A stretch of DNA of 64,000 nucleotides from Clavaria fumosa (GCA_951802425.1 OX637800.1:1674001-1738000), one strand, 5' to 3'. Positions 1 to 15,755 are shown, counted from the stretch's first letter. Notes: generated from the letters alone by a model not told the origin. A program made the numbers and translations.

Positions 1-2773
<2,773 letters not shown>

Positions 2774-3545
2774 TCATGTAATGCGACATATTTTAAACTC
2801 GCCCCACTCGTCGTTATCACGAAGATAAAGGGCGTCATCCGGAAAGGAGATGCCCATCAGGTTGGGGGACCCTTGAGCCCAGAGACCAGCTAGCCGCTTT
2901 TTTTCTGTTTGATAAGCTCCAGTTGTGCTTGTGCTCCCTCTCGGTAAGCCGAAACCGAACATGAAACCCATCCTTTGTAGCTTGGTCACAGCACCGAGTG
3001 CTATCGACAGACCCTCAGGATTCTGTGGCAGATCATCACCAATGGCGAAGATTCCAGAGGGCACGGGCATCACTCACGAGGTCAATTCTGTCATCACGGG
3101 TGAAGAAGACAATGAGACTGAGTTCGGGAAAGTTGTGTGCCACGGAGCTCAGAATTTTCGACATGCTCATCTGGTCGGAAAGACTCTCCACAAAAATTCC
3201 AAGCGAGTGGGGAGAAGACGGGGCGCGGACCGACCATGTGGTGTAGAATTTCTGGATAGGGTCTGCGTTCCAGCTTGTCACGCCATTAACAATAGGAGAA
3301 AACACTGGGAATACGGCCAGGTTGATGTCCTAACAAGATTAAGTGATGCGTTGTACTTGGAAAATAGGTCACTTGTACCGTTTCTTTCGCAGCCGTTCGC
3401 GCTCCCGATATGCTGGGTTTCTGAGGAATATTGGTCAGAAGTTCGGTCTAGGGTAAAATGGGAGCTTACTTTTCTGCCGTCTATGCCCACCTACCCTTTG
3501 TACAGTTTGCAGAAGCCATGAAAATATGGGCGAGGTTGAAGTGTG
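2774..3545 (-). pseudogene. Possible spliced or decayed host gene, unrecognised
   Basis: Minus-strand coding-like blocks can be joined by plausible splice sites. A block ending NLAHIFMASANCTKG (near 3500-3545) is followed by a GTAGGT donor. An acceptor precedes DINLAVFPVFSPIVNG at about 3330. A GTGAGT donor near 3084 and a CCACAG acceptor near 3030 would join DDRIDL to NPEGLSIALGAVTKL in frame. The last block ends NDEWGEFKICRIT with a stop at 2774. The style recalls the C-terminal part of the many F-box-like proteins of mushrooms, but no family motif is certain. The gap at 3330-3500 has no clear exon, so this may be a remnant. Confidence 0.3.
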
Positions 3546-4000
3546 GTTGGAATCGGTTAGGGGCACGTAGATGTTTAAAGGAGTTTTGATACACACATAC
3601 ACTTATGCACACATTACTGACCATGCAGCTCAAGTAGTTTGCTCTACAATTTGACCAAAACCTGCCTTCTTTTTAGTGTACATATCAACCAGGCTAGTTA
3701 TCTCTCCTCACAACTCCTGGCAGACACAGTAAACCCCAGGATAAGACGAGCTGAGGTATCTGCATAATTGGTTGCACGGTCAGTTGCACGGCTGACTGCA
3801 CGGCCCATTGCTGACCATGCAGCCAAAAAGATACACCGCAGAGCTAATTCCACCGTTGCTGGTTGCGAATGCCACAAGATGGTGGCATGGATTGCCATGG
3901 CTGGCATCGACGCGTTGACACTGATTGTCATGTGTAGGCTGGCTCGCTAGTAATCGATATCCAAAGTTCGCACTGCGCACGGCTTCAGTGCATCTTCAGC
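3546..4000. other. Intergenic, only short repeats seen
   Basis: Contains three close GGTTGCACGG-like repeats around 3770-3810 and nothing else that I recognise. It is the 5' flank of the KDZ gene; no terminal repeat of that element could be identified. Confidence 0.4.
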
Positions 4001-7000
4001 ATGTCTAAGAAACGTAAAGGCAACAACATTCACGCTATCATCACCCATCCACATCTTGCTCAAACTGCTAGTTCCTCTGTTCGTGCAATAACATTTCACC
4101 GTTCCAATGGCCGACTGCAAACCTCATGCTCAACTGTCCCACAAGAAGCATCCCTGCCAAGTGAAGATACCGATGGAATCTGTCCCTCAGATCCCAGATT
4201 TTATGAAGACTATCCAAGTGACACTCATCATAATCCTGCAAGCGAGGACAAGGTCTGCATCCTTGCATCCTTGACACGTTACAGATGAGCTAATAGTCTT
4301 CAAAAGGCTCCTGAATCCACACTGGTGGGTCAGTGAAAGCAGTTTCATCAAGAATATCTTGACGAATTACTCAGACATGATGGCCGTGTGGGTCAATCAC
4401 CATGTGCATCATGCGGTTCACTTGCTGCGCGATTCCAGTGTCGAGATTGTGTAGGGTGCTGCATTTACTGCTCTGCGTGTATTGTCCAATCGCACTCCCT
4501 ACTCCCTTTGCATCGAATTCTGGTCTGTCCTAATGTTACTAACATATTCCTGTTGTTCTCACTGCACCCTTTCACAGGAATGGACAGATTCTCACTTCAT
4601 ACCAACATCTTTGAAGAAACTCGGCCTGATTGTCCACCTTGGACATAGCGGTGCTCGTTGTCCATGCCCCAGTCCTCAATACTCTGATTTTACTATCGTC
4701 GACATCTCTGGCATTCACACCGTCTCGCTTTGCTTCTGCGAGTGCTACAGGCGGCCGGGAGATTCACAGCATCGCACCCAACTTCTCCGGTTTCGGTGGT
4801 TCCCAGCAACACCTCTCCATCCACAATCTGCATTCACATTCGACCTCCTCGAGACGTTCCACCTCCTCACTGTTCAAAGCAAAGTATCGGCCTATGATTA
4901 CTACCTTTCTCTCACACATCGAACCAACAACACCGGAAGTTTAAATGTCAGGGTAAGTATATTGTGCGCTTACTATTTCTAAAGGCTTATGCATACCATA
5001 GGCATGCTATGAGCAGTTTCTGCTCACTATCAGAATTTGGCGCCACCTGAAAATGCTGAAGCGCTCTGGACATGGCCACGATCCGTTGGGGGTTGATTCG
5101 ACAAGGAAAGGTGACTGTGTCGTGGAATGCCCTGCCTGTCCGCACCCTGGCCGGAACCTTCCGACAGACTGGCAGAAGGCGCCACCGCATGTTCAGTAAG
5201 TGTGGTATAGAGAGTTTGTGCAATGCTAACCATACCTGTATGTGGCTTTATTCATTGATATTGACAATCAATGCAAACTTCCGGCTCAAAAACAAGGAAC
5301 GCAACATCAAGTCTGATGTGCCGCTAGGAGCTGGGTGGGGTTATTGGGTGGACGAAGGCCCATATCAGGAACACATCACATTATGTGGACATGTCGAAGA
5401 GGTTAGATAAATTCAGTACATAGAGTTCCTCGTTGTTCTCAACACTTGCTTAGCCCAACCTCTGTGACTCCGAACTTCATGCTATTGACCATGCCAACAA
5501 AAATGTAAGAGGGTATCGCTCTAGCGGAGCAGGTGGGGTTCTTTGTGCTCGCCATTGTCTTGTGCGCAAGAACGGACTAGGGGACCTTCAAAAAGGAGAA
5601 AAGTATGTATCCTTCAGTCTTCTTGAGCATTGCTGATGAGTTGTAGATATGCAAACATGGATTTCATCGTGTTCTCTACTCTCATTAGCACGGCTTTTGT
5701 ACCGCTGGTTCTCTCATATGACATTATGTGTCAATGGTCTCGTAACCTAGCTTCACGGATGATGCTCCTCCCTCAACACATGCGGCTTCCCCCCGATCGC
5801 ATCGACAGCATCAAGAAGGTCATTCCGAAGCTCCATATTTATGGTCATGGAAAATCTTGTCAGACGAAATATTCGTTGAATTACCTCAAATACTCAGCAC
5901 GAACGAATGGAGAGGAGCCAGAACGATGGTGGGCTCACATAAACCCTGTAAGCATGAGCACACGAGAAATGGGGCCAGGCGCACGGCACGACACAATCGA
6001 TGATCACGCTGCCGCTTGGAATTGGCAAAAGATTGTTGGATTCGGTACATTATTTCAACAACCCAATAATGCCATCTAATAATATATCCTACTAGGTTCC
6101 TCGCTTCTTACTCAACTTCAGACAGCAGTTCGCATGCGCGCAAAGCACCAGGCATTATTCAACAAGCTTACAGCCCGGTTTCCTTTGGATACTATTACAG
6201 ATTGGGAGGCTGCGGCCCTGGCATGGGAAGCAAACCCCTCGTCAAGGGATCCATATCAAGAAGAAACTGGTATGCGTTGATCCCTTCCATTGTCTAGTAG
6301 TATTTCATTGATCTATTTGTAGGAACTACATTAAAACTTGTCCAAGCAGAGCTGGCCCGAGAGGACTTTGAGCATTCGCAATGGGGAGCACATTTACACA
6401 TGACTACCCCAAACAAGTTTCTATCAAGCGGAATGGATCTTGAAGAACAGCAGTGAGCACTTATCTTGCCATCCCTAGCCGGGATCTAGTGCTCACATCC
6501 CTGTAGGCGCATACTTGATCATCAAATTGCAAGGGCCACCAAGACATCTGGCACTCTACCGGCTGAAGTGTATGACAAGTGCACGTTGCTTCGACGCCGA
6601 ATTGAGACCTGGCAAATGGTTCAAGATGTCTACATGCCCGCTGTGTCTGAACTTCGAATTCCAGCAACTACAGATGCCACATCCTGCGCTCCAGAACTAA
6701 TACCGTTACATCTGCCATCCTCTTTACCCCACATGTTGGTACATGCAGTCCCAAACCTTCTTGAAATGGAGTGTCGCCTTCGCCTTGCACAAGCTGAGGA
6801 TTCCCTCAATGAACTTCGTCGCCTTCTCCGAATCACAATGGGTCTGTGGCAGTACAAATTCAAGCAAGTTGGCCCCAGCCAGCGTTCTGGCACCCGGACA
6901 CGGTCCCTTATTGAATGTTTTAAGGATAAGATTCACCGCACTGCAGAACGGTACTGTGCCTCATGGGCTGCACTCCTTGCCCTTAATCCTTCAGGTTCAT

Positions 7001-7595
7001 GGGTCACATACTTGCAGGAACTCAAGAATGAAGATGTTCGTGCTCCTGGCAAAGAAGATGGCGAACATGAAGGCGATCACCAACTTTCATGGATTTGGTT
7101 GGTATCATCTCATGGGACACCTGTACAGCAAGCTGCCAAGGGTGAGATTGATGCAAGTATGTCCCCTCTGTATCCTTTTCGGTTTCTTTTTCTAACCATG
7201 TCATAGGTCTACGGGTTGAGTGGATGAAGTCCCGTGCAAGAGCACAACGCTGGTCTGAAGAAGTGCTACTTGTAGCTGAGGAAATGAGATGTGTGCTAGC
7301 TTTCCTATTGTGGCGGGCCAGATGGTGGCTCAGCCAACAGGATTTACGTGCAGAAGTGTTGCCGGAACTTCATGAGGGGCTAACAGCTTATGCGTCCAAA
7401 CAGGCACAGATACTTCAGAATATGGCAGTATGCTTTGCACAAACTTGGGCTCCTACATTCGAGGGGTTTGGGATATCATGTTCAGACTGGCCAGGAGAGG
7501 TTGGGCCAGTGTCAAAGCAGAGTACAAGCCCAAATCCGCCTGAGTGTCTTGACATTGATGCAGGAGAAGATTTTGATGATGACATTCTTATATAA
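4001..7595 (+). CDS. KDZ (Kyakuja-Dileera-Zisupton) transposase, nearly complete
   Basis: Multi-exon transposase of the KDZ class. The first exon starts at 4001 (MSKKRKGNN); an intron at about 4252-4343 restores the frame into DELLRHDGR. A CxC2-like cysteine cluster follows (SPCASCGSLAARFQCRDC), then EWTDSHFIP, LVIHLGH-like and RFRWFPATPLHPQSAFTFD segments and the CPACPHPGRNLP block. The catalytic region includes NANFRLK (5270-5290), GHVEE, CDSELHAIDHAN, CARHCLVRKNG, LSYDIMCQWSRNL, GEEPERWWAHIN and EMGPGARHDTIDD. A C-terminal helical region ends at the stop at 7595. Two defects are seen. The usual Asp of the DxNF motif is Asn (AAT at 5270-5272). The intron before that block has a GTAAGT donor near 5195 and a GCTAAC branch-like site but no AG acceptor. 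It is probably inactive but young. Confidence 0.85.
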
Positions 7596-7977
7596 TAGTA
7601 GTGCTTCTTGGAATGTACACACCCATGCCTCAGTTATACATATGATAGTTTACTAGTCTCTCACCTACTGGCTTAATTATTTAACTGGCCATACATCTAC
7701 TTTCCATTGCTAGTCAACTAGTCTCTGCCAGTGCTCTCCAGCCAGCCACTATAGGTTAATCAGCCATCTACCATTTATCAGTGGTTAGCCTCCAGGAGCT
7801 AGCCTTCATTAGTTAAATAGTCACACATCTAGCTCACATTGCTAGTTAACTAGTATCACAGGCATCTACCAACTATCCTCTATTAGTTAACTAAATACAC
7901 ATCTAGCTTCCATTTCTAGTTAACTAGTATCATAGCCATCCCCCATTGATCTGCAGTTAGCCTCCATTAGATAACCA
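7596..7977. repeat. GTTAAC-rich 3' flank of the KDZ gene
   Basis: AT-rich DNA with many copies of the palindromic motif CTAGTTAACTAG and degenerate relatives, grading into the 63-bp array. These could be subterminal repeats of the KDZ element, but no matching set was found on its 5' side. Confidence 0.5.
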
Positions 7978-8418
7978 GCCAGTTAACCAGTATCACAGCC
8001 ATCCCCCATTTATCAGGGGCTAACCTCCATTAGTTAACTAGCCAGTTAACTAGTATCACAGCCATCCCCCATTTATCAGGGGTTATCCTCCATTAGTTAA
8101 CTAGCCAGTTAACTAGTATCACAGCCATCCCCCATTTATCAGGGGCTAACCTCCATTAGTTAACTAGCCAGTTAACTAGTATCACAGCCATCCCCCATTT
8201 ATCAGGGGTTATCCTCCATTAGTTAACTAGCCAGTTAATTAGTATCACAGCCATCCCCCATTTATTAGCAGTTAGCCTCCATTAGTTAACTAGCCAGTTA
8301 ACTAGTATCACAGCCATCCCTCATTTATCAGCAGTTAGCCTCCATTAGTTAACTAGCCAGTTAACTAGTATCACAGCCATCCCTCATTTATCAGCAGCTA
8401 GCCTCCATTAGTTAACTA
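7978..8418. repeat. 63-bp tandem array, seven copies
   Basis: Units start at 7978, 8041, 8104, 8167, 8230, 8293 and 8356, exactly 63 bp apart, each starting near CCAGTTAACTAGTATCACAG. Copies 1-4 alternate between GGGGCTAACC and GGGGTTATCC, showing growth of a 126-bp dimer. Copies 5-7 carry AGCAG in the same place. Confidence 0.9.
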
Positions 8419-8744
8419 GCTACACATCTAGCTTCCATCACTAGTTAACTAGCATTTCAGTAACCATCTGATATTAGTAAATAATATGCACACCAGTTAC
8501 CTCAACTAGTTAATCTCTTGAACAGTATCTCACTGTAACTAGTTAACTACATGATATCATTATATACATAATTTAGTTAACCAATATCCAGCCAGCAATT
8601 GCTGAGCTGAGTACAATAGTCATTTCCACTTGTTGCTGGCTTCTAGTCAAGTAATCTATCCTGTACTACTGAGGTGAGTCTGTAGATTTGCGGATAATCA
8701 AGGCTCCAGCCATCAAAAATCCGGGTGCAGTTTCTTGTTATTCA
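8419..8744. other. AT-rich spacer between KDZ repeats and copy 1A
   Basis: More scattered AGTTAAC motifs and no gene. The junction with the truncated retrotransposon is near 8745. Confidence 0.4.
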
Positions 8745-8877
8745 ATGTTTTGCAGACTGGGATTTGCTCTTTTGTTGGCACTATGATTCATTCTCCTGTG
8801 TTCAGATCGTTTAGAATGAGGTCCTGGGCCCCATGGGGATGATCGATTGTTTGAGAGCCGGTTAGCATAAAAAATGG

Positions 8878-11090
8878 TCATCCAACGAGAACCTCGCAGG
8901 GTAGCGTGTCTGCCACTTGCATTTGAACATGGAAAGTGCACGGACCGATCTGCAATGGAAAGTTCTTAATGAGTCCGAGCGTTGGAGCAATGGTGCCATG
9001 GGATGATTCCATATGGATTACTCGTTCAGAGTGCAGCGGATTGCCAAGCTTTTCCCAAATGTCTTGCCTCATTGCTACAATAGAGCTACCCTGGTTGAGA
9101 AGACACTCCGCGGCGATCCGACCATCCAATATGCCTTCTACGATGCGGAGCGGAGCAGCATCAACTGCCACAATGAGATCGGAGGTGTCTAGGGCTGTAA
9201 TATTTGTGTAGAGCGTATCCTGTACGACAGAAGTGGTGACCAGAACACGGCGGGCGGTAACCATATCCTTCATCTTTTTGCGGACATCTCCGGAAATGGC
9301 GAGTAGTTCACGAGGTGTCACACGGACTGGGATGTCGAGCACGCGATCAAAGACTTGTTGAACAGTTACTGGATTCTCAATGGGAGCTTGGTAATGATAC
9401 TGGACGTCGGGTCGTTCGATTCTTTCTGGCTTCGATGGGCGCGTGACCGGAGGCGGGGTAATGACAACGGCAGGCGGAGGAGGTAACCTAGATGGCTGTG
9501 GATCGTTATTCCGGGGTGTGGGCGCTTTCCTTTTGCCCTTGTCTATTTTCTTTGCCACATTGTTCGTGAAGGTGCGGGCCATATTTTCCAGGGCAATCCT
9601 CTTGCTATCTTCCTCATCGGAATTGTCTTCCATATCCACGGGGCCACTGGATGATCCGGTAGGCTGTGCCTCAAATACCACGGTAGTCGCCGGCTGTGTA
9701 TTTTGGGACTGGTAAGTGGCATAGTACTTATCAAAGCACTCTGATAGGTTGTTCCCCACAATGGTACCTGGCAAGTATCGTCTGGAAGGAAGGCAAATCC
9801 TGCCTTCGGTGTTCCGCATACATTTACCGGACTTGATGTATTCGAAGGCCTTCGGACAGGCGCTAACAAAATGACATAGTTCCAAACAGAAGTTACACAT
9901 CCGATTTGTAGGGGAATTTGTGGTCCGAGGGGCGGAACATTTTGCTGGTTCGAGAGATTGTGCTGATAAAATTGATTCCAGGCGAGCCATTGTAGAAGCA
10001 AATGTCGCCAAGGCTGCGGACATGTCAAGTTCTTCCTTCTTGATTACTGGTTTCGGTTCCCTCCTGGGGGCTGCGGATGCGAATCGGATGGGTCCGGAGA
10101 ATTGATCAGTTGTTACGGAGTGCGGGGACATTGAGGAGAGTAGGAACTCGGCTGCGGCATGTACCTCATTCATGGGGTATGGGTCCTCCGGATGGTGATT
10201 TGGAAGTATAATAGTGAGCCGGCTCTCGATCCGGCGCCTAGTATGATCCCCAAATCCGAGGATGTAAAGCCAGTTCCTATCATTGGTGGACATACGTTGT
10301 GAACTGATCAGATGCGAGGTGATCCGGAGAAAGTCCTGGTAGTACTCTCCGTGTTCTGCATGTGTGTAAACTCCTTTTTGGGCTGAGTCTGATATGAAAT
10401 GGTCCAAATCGGTGACAGAAAACAAACGGCCGCCATTGGAACCTGGATAAAGGTGTCGGACAGCCGCTTTGAAGGTATCCCAAGTCCATTCCAGGTGTGG
10501 GTCGGGTGTGAGAGTCTCCCAAAGAAGACATGTATCAGTGTCGAGGTAATGCTTTGCGTACTGAATTAAATCAGTTTCCGGAACATCTGGATTAATGCCG
10601 GTTAGTACGATGTCGATGTCCTCGAAGTACCAGTTAAGGTGCATTGGTACTCCGTCAAAGGCAGGGGCCCCATGAGCACCATGGAGCGGATATCTTGGTT
10701 GATTAGCCATTTGTATTGGTGCATAGGGTGATAGGTGAACTTCGTCTGGTGAGTTGTGAGGTGCTTCGGGTGGGAAGTGAAGGGTGCTCGATTCGAGGGG
10801 AAGTGGTGTAAGCAGTTCTTCGAAGATCTGTGGTAATGTGGTGACGGGAGTTGCAAAGCTCGTATGGGAGTATACAATGGATGAGATACTGGGGATGTCC
10901 GATGGAAGTAGGTGAGAAGTTTCAATTACTTCTCTGGTAAGTTCAGTATGCGGTGGTTCCGGAGTCGGATTCGGGTTTCGAGTTCTCAGGCATTCAGAGT
11001 GTTGAGGCTGGAAAGCGGAGGGGCCTCTTGGAATCCTTGAAGGCTGTAGTGAAGACGTTGTTACGACCCCCTCATGGTGGGCTCCAAAAT
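8878..11090 (-). pseudogene. gag-protease of copy 1A, inactivated
   Basis: The open frame runs from the LTR boundary to a TGA at 8878. Gag core begins around MANQPRYPLHGAHGAPAFDG (near 10710) with NPDVPETDLIQYAKHYLDTD. The zinc knuckle CNFCLELCHFVSACP has Cys where copy 1B has Gly. The retropepsin-like site reads LLNQGSSIVAM; copy 1B has LLDQGSSIVAM, so the catalytic Asp is lost here (C-GAC to C-AAC, a CpG transition). The terminal TGA follows EVLVG, where copy 1B has Arg (CGC) and reads on. Gag forms the particle and the protease matures it; this copy cannot encode an active protease. Confidence 0.85.
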
Positions 11091-11997
11091 TGTAGTAGGC
11101 TGTACTGGTGTTGGCTGCAAACAAGTGTTCATGGCCTGGTTCTTCAGGGGGTCTTGTTACACAATGTAGACACTAGACAGAACCTTGGAGGAAGTAGAGA
11201 CTGAGTATAAAATGTTCAGAGAATGAAAATATATGTTATCCGAAGTATCTGGTATCAGATCTGGTGGAGTCCAATGTTCGGATCGAAGGTTCGAGGGGCC
11301 AGTGACGACGAAGGCTAGCAGATCAATGGGTACGACGAAGGGTGAGCCTGCTAAAGATCCCAGTGCAATATGGGCATCCAGAAAGCTGGATTTCCATAGA
11401 GTCCAGTACATACTTATGTACAATTTTTCTAAGTACAGCAAATCTGATCCTATGGAAATCTCCGGAAGCTACAGAAGGCAATGCGGTATTGTGTACAGGG
11501 TCATATAAGGGCCATAATTCATAAGTGAGTCATGCGGTTCGGAGGGATGAAATGTCTGATAACTAGCATATGTCCGGACCGCTCATAAAATGAAGGAAAG
11601 TGTGGCTGGTACAGCAAAGGGGTACTAGGAACAATGGGCAAAGCACTGCAAAGGGTTGAAATGTTTAAATGATTGGATGGTTGAAAGGGATCACAATATG
11701 AAATTTACAGCATGGTATGTGAAATAAAGGAAGGGGGAATGAAATAGTGAGTATGTCGAGTGCTGACCATGTTGGAGTGATGAAATAGAGAGGTGTGGGT
11801 GGTGTGTATGACCTGCGGGCTGTGATCATCATGGCGGACTGGAGACCGGAGAGTCCGATATCGGATGTTTATCAGATGTCCTGGACGTTATCGGACAGTA
11901 TCGGACCGTTATCAGTCGCTGTTGCCTTTGATGCCTAAATATCCGGATAGTCGGTATCTGTGATGTTTCCTTGTCTAAACCGCATATCATCCTTACA
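11091..11997 (-). repeat. 5' LTR of copy 1A
   Basis: 907 bp; on the plus strand it begins TGTAGTAGGCTG and ends ATCCTTACA. It is homologous to the two 918-bp LTRs of copy 1B. The inner flank carries TGGAGCCCAC four bases from the LTR, a standard primer-binding-site start (complement of a tRNA CCA end). Confidence 0.85.
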
Positions 11998-14230
11998 CCG
12001 GCCTCACATGAAAGAATATCCTGTGGCTTTGGTTCGATGACTGCCAGTCCGCCTTCAACTCTCTAAAAACAGCGTTCTCCACTGCTCCGATCCTCTTGCA
12101 CTTCATCCCAGGAGCTCCGCTTATAGTCAAAACAGATGCCTCGGACTATGCTGTCGCCACGATACTCTCTACGGTCGCCTCCAACAGTGAAGTCCATCCT
12201 GTCGCTTTTCATTCCCACACCCTAGGCGTCTCTGAACTGAACTATGACACCCACGATAAGGAACTCCTTGCTATATTTGAGGTGTTTACCGCCTGGAGGC
12301 ACTATCTTGAAGGTTCTGAAATTCTGGTCGATGTTGTTACCAACCATAAGAACCTCGAGTACTTCTCCATGGTCTGCCTGCTCACCCGGCGTCAAGCCAG
12401 GTGGTCGGAGTTCCTTTCCCAGTTCAATTTCGTGATCTGATTCCACCCCAGGTGCCTCGGAATGAAACCCGATGCGTTGACTAGATGTTGGGATGTCTAT
12501 CCCAAAGAGGGGGATAGCAACTATGCCCACGTCAATCCGCAAAACCTCCAGCTGATGTTCTCCAGCGAACAATTGATATCGTCTCTCTGAGCTTCATCGC
12601 TTTATGCACCTGCACTCCGCACATCATTTGTGATTGACGATCATCAACTCTGAGAGGACATCCAGTCTGGACTCTTGCTCGATCCTAGAAGACCTCTGCT
12701 CGAACTCCATGGACCCTAAGTGGTCCATGGATGATGATGGACTTCTCTGCAAGCATGGACAGATTTATGTAACAGACATCAATGACCTCTGACTCTGCAT
12801 TTTACATGCAAGACATGATCACCCGCTTGCCAGACATTTCAGTTGGACCAAGACTATGGCCTTGGTCTTCAGGGATTATACCTGGCTGAAACTCCAAGGA
12901 TTTGTATCAGACTTTTGCAAATCCTGCACGACTTGTGGTAGGGCAAAAGCCCCTCGGCATAAGCCATATGGAACGCTCAAGCAGCTGCCCATACCCGAGA
13001 AACCATGGAATTCCATTTCAATGGATTTCATTGAGCAACTCCCTGAGAGCTCCGGTTTTACTACAATTCTAGTGGTTGTTGATAGGTTTACGAAGCAAGG
13101 GGTTTTCATCCCAACAACCAATGAAGTGAACTCCGCGGAGTTGGCTCGTCTGTTTGTACTCCATGTCTTTTCGAAACACGGAGTTCCGTCGCACGTCACC
13201 TCTGACCATGGCTCCGAGTTTGTCTCTCGCTTTTTCCGCTTGTTGGGCAAGGTCCTTGACAGGACCTTGCACTTCACCTCCGGATACCATCCGGAGGGTG
13301 ACGGACAGACAGAGTGAACAAATCAGACATTGGAACAGTACCTCTGTTGTTACTGCAATTACCAGCAGGACAACTGGTCTGAACTACTACCCCTAGCAGA
13401 GTTTGCCTATAACAATGCTGCGAGCGCCACTACTGGGGTCTCTTCGTTCTTTGTGAACAAGGGCTATCACCCGAATATATCAGTGTACCCGGAACGCGAA
13501 GTAACTTTGGTTCATGCCCGAATACTCGCTGTGGACTTGGATCAACTGCACCAAGAACTCTGTAACCAAATCGCCGAAGCGCAACATCACTATCAGGGTC
13601 TGGCAGACAACCATCAGACTCCAGCACCAGAGTTTAAGGTCGGAAACCGAGTCTACGTCAAGGCGAAGTACTTCCATACGACCAGACCCTCCCCAAAACT
13701 TGCCGAGAAGTTCCTTGGACCCTTCGAGATCATCGGAGAGGCCAGCTTGCACGCCTTCATACTCTGACTCCCTGAGGCCATGTGAGTGGTCCACCCTGTC
13801 TTCCACATTTCCATGCTGGAACCCATAACTCCGAACACAATTCTGAATTGTATAGTCCCTCTGCCTCCTCCAGTAGAGATCGACGGAGACCTAGAGCATG
13901 AAATCTCCGAAGTGCTCAACTCCAAGATCAACCAAGACTTTACACTGGTCCACCCATTCCAATGGACTCCACCGGACTCCTCAGACTCCAGTCAGACTCC
14001 TTGGACTCCAGTTGGAGTCCTCAGGACTCCACAGGACTCCGAACCAAGTCCCACTGGACTGTGATTGGACTGGGTCAGGACTATGATTGGACTCCACTGG
14101 ACTGTGTTAGGACTGTGATTGGACTCCACTGGACTGTGTCAGGACTGTGATTGGACTCACTGGACTTGATTGGAGTCCACTGGATTCCTCAGGAGTCTGC
14201 ACGGAGTCCACTGGAGTCCACTGGAGTCCG

Positions 14231-14390
14231 AGCATAATGGAAGAAAACAAATGTCACCAGCCAGAGTTGAACCCAAATCCTTGTGTCACTTGGAAATGCA
14301 GTTACCAGCTATGCCATGCAGCCACAGTTATCTTAGCCAATATAATCCCTATAGCCCTTGTCCTGAGCTCTGTGGAGTCCTTAGGAGTCC
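14231..14390 (-). repeat. tRNA-derived (SINE-like) unit, left copy
   Basis: Reverse complement of the unit at 15755-15893. Its B-box equivalent reads GGTTCAACTC, decayed relative to the right copy. See that entry for the promoter boxes. Confidence 0.45.
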
Positions 14391-15065
14391 TGAGGAGTCT
14401 GACTGGAGTCCTTAGGAGTCTGACTGGAGTCCTGAGGAGTCCAACTGGAGTCCTCAGGAGTCTGACTGGAGTCCTCAGGAGTCTGACTGGAGTCTTGAGG
14501 AGTCTGACTGGAGTCTTGAGGAGTCCAACTGGAGTCCTGAGGAGTCTGACTGGAGTCCTCAGGAGTCTGACTGGAGTCTTCAGGAGTCTGACTGGAGTCC
14601 TGAGGAGTCCAACTGGAGTCCTGAGGAGTCCGACTGGAGTCTTGAGGAGTCCAACTGGAGTCCTGAGGAGTCCAACTGGAGTCCTGAGGCACTGCACAGA
14701 GTCATGAAGTCAATTCTGACTGTAATAACTGACTGCAAATACTCCTTGAGACTTGGCCTGCAATCTGCATGGAGTCCTGAGGAGTCCAACTGGAGTCCTG
14801 AGGAGTCTGACTGAAGTCCTGAGGAGTCCAACTGAGTCCTGAGGAGTCTGACTGGAGTCCTGAGGAGTCCTTAGGAGTCTGACTGGAGTCCTCAGGAGTC
14901 TGGCTGGAGTCTGGCTGGAGTCCTCAGGAGTCCTTAGGAGTCTGGCTGGAGTCCTCAGGAGTCCTTAGGAGTCCAACTGGAGTCCTCAGGAGTCCTCAGG
15001 AGTCCAACTGGAGTCCTGAGGAGTCCGACTGGAGTCCTGAGGAGTCCAACTGGAGTCCTGAGGCA
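14375..15065. repeat. 21-bp GGAGTCC array, forward
   Basis: Repeats of roughly GGAGTCCTGA plus GGAGTCCAACT or GGAGTCTGACT (10 + 11 = 21 bp). The 21-bp period leaves several frames open, giving spurious reading frames of up to 186 codons. It is interrupted at about 14688-14775 by an 85-bp unit (CACTGCACAGAGTCATGAAG and following), which recurs at 15060-15150 and, inverted, at about 15210-15305 and 15390-15480. Confidence 0.9.
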
Positions 15066-15164
15066 CTGCACAGAGTCATGAAGTCAATTCTGACTGTAAT
15101 AACTGACTGCAAATACTCCTTGAGACTTTGCCTGCAATCTGCATGGAGTCCTTGAGGAGTCTGA

Positions 15165-15755
15165 GTGGAGTCCTCAGGACTCCAGTTGGACTCCTCAGGA
15201 CTTCAGTTGGACTCCTCAGGACTCCATGCAGATTGCAGGCCATGTCTCAAGGAGTATTTGCAGTCAGTTATTACAGTCAGAATTGACTTCATGACTCTGT
15301 GAAGTGCCTCAGGACTCCAGTCAGACTCCTGAAGACTCCAGTCAGACTCCTGAGGACTCCAGTCAGACTCCTGAGGACTCCAGTTGGACTCCTCAGGACT
15401 CCATGCAGATTGCAGGCCAAGTCTCAAGGAGTATTGGCAGTTAGTTATTACAGTCAGAATTGACTTCATGACTCTGTGAAGTGCCTCAGGACTCCAGTCA
15501 GACTCCTGAAGACTCCAGTCAGACTCCTGAAGACTCCAGTTGGACTCCTCAGGACTCCAGTCAGACTCCTGAAGACTCCAGTCAGACTCCTCAGGACTCC
15601 AGTTGGACTCCTCAGGACTCCAGTTGGACTCTTGAGGACTCCAGTCAGACTCCTAAGGACTCCTGAGGACTCCAGTTGGACTCCTAAGGACTCCAGTCGG
15701 ACTCCAGTCGGACTCCTGAGGACTCCTCAAGACTCCAGTCAGACTCCTAAGGACT
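15165..15755. repeat. 21-bp array, inverted orientation
   Basis: Same repeat family as 14375-15065 but reading GGACTCC on the plus strand. It forms the right arm of the fold-back element; the symmetry centre is near 15100-15150. Confidence 0.9.

Larger units (their letters stand above)
8745..11997 (-). mobile_element. Ty3/gypsy family 1, copy 1A (truncated)
   Basis: Minus-strand LTR retrotransposon with a 5' LTR (11091-11997) and gag-protease. It aligns with the complete copy 1B at 26111-36382 but stops near 8745, just after the gag-protease region; RT, RNase H, integrase, the antisense gene and the 3' LTR are missing. Its right edge abuts a family 3 element at 11998, so a deletion or nested insertion joined the two. 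Confidence 0.85.

Noticed and set aside
7978..8418. CRISPR-like array (regular spacing)
   Set aside because: Whole 63-bp units repeat with no unique spacers, in a eukaryotic transposon flank.
12222..12572. Minus-strand frames opposite family 3 RNase H
   Set aside because: Shadows of the retrotransposon coding strand.
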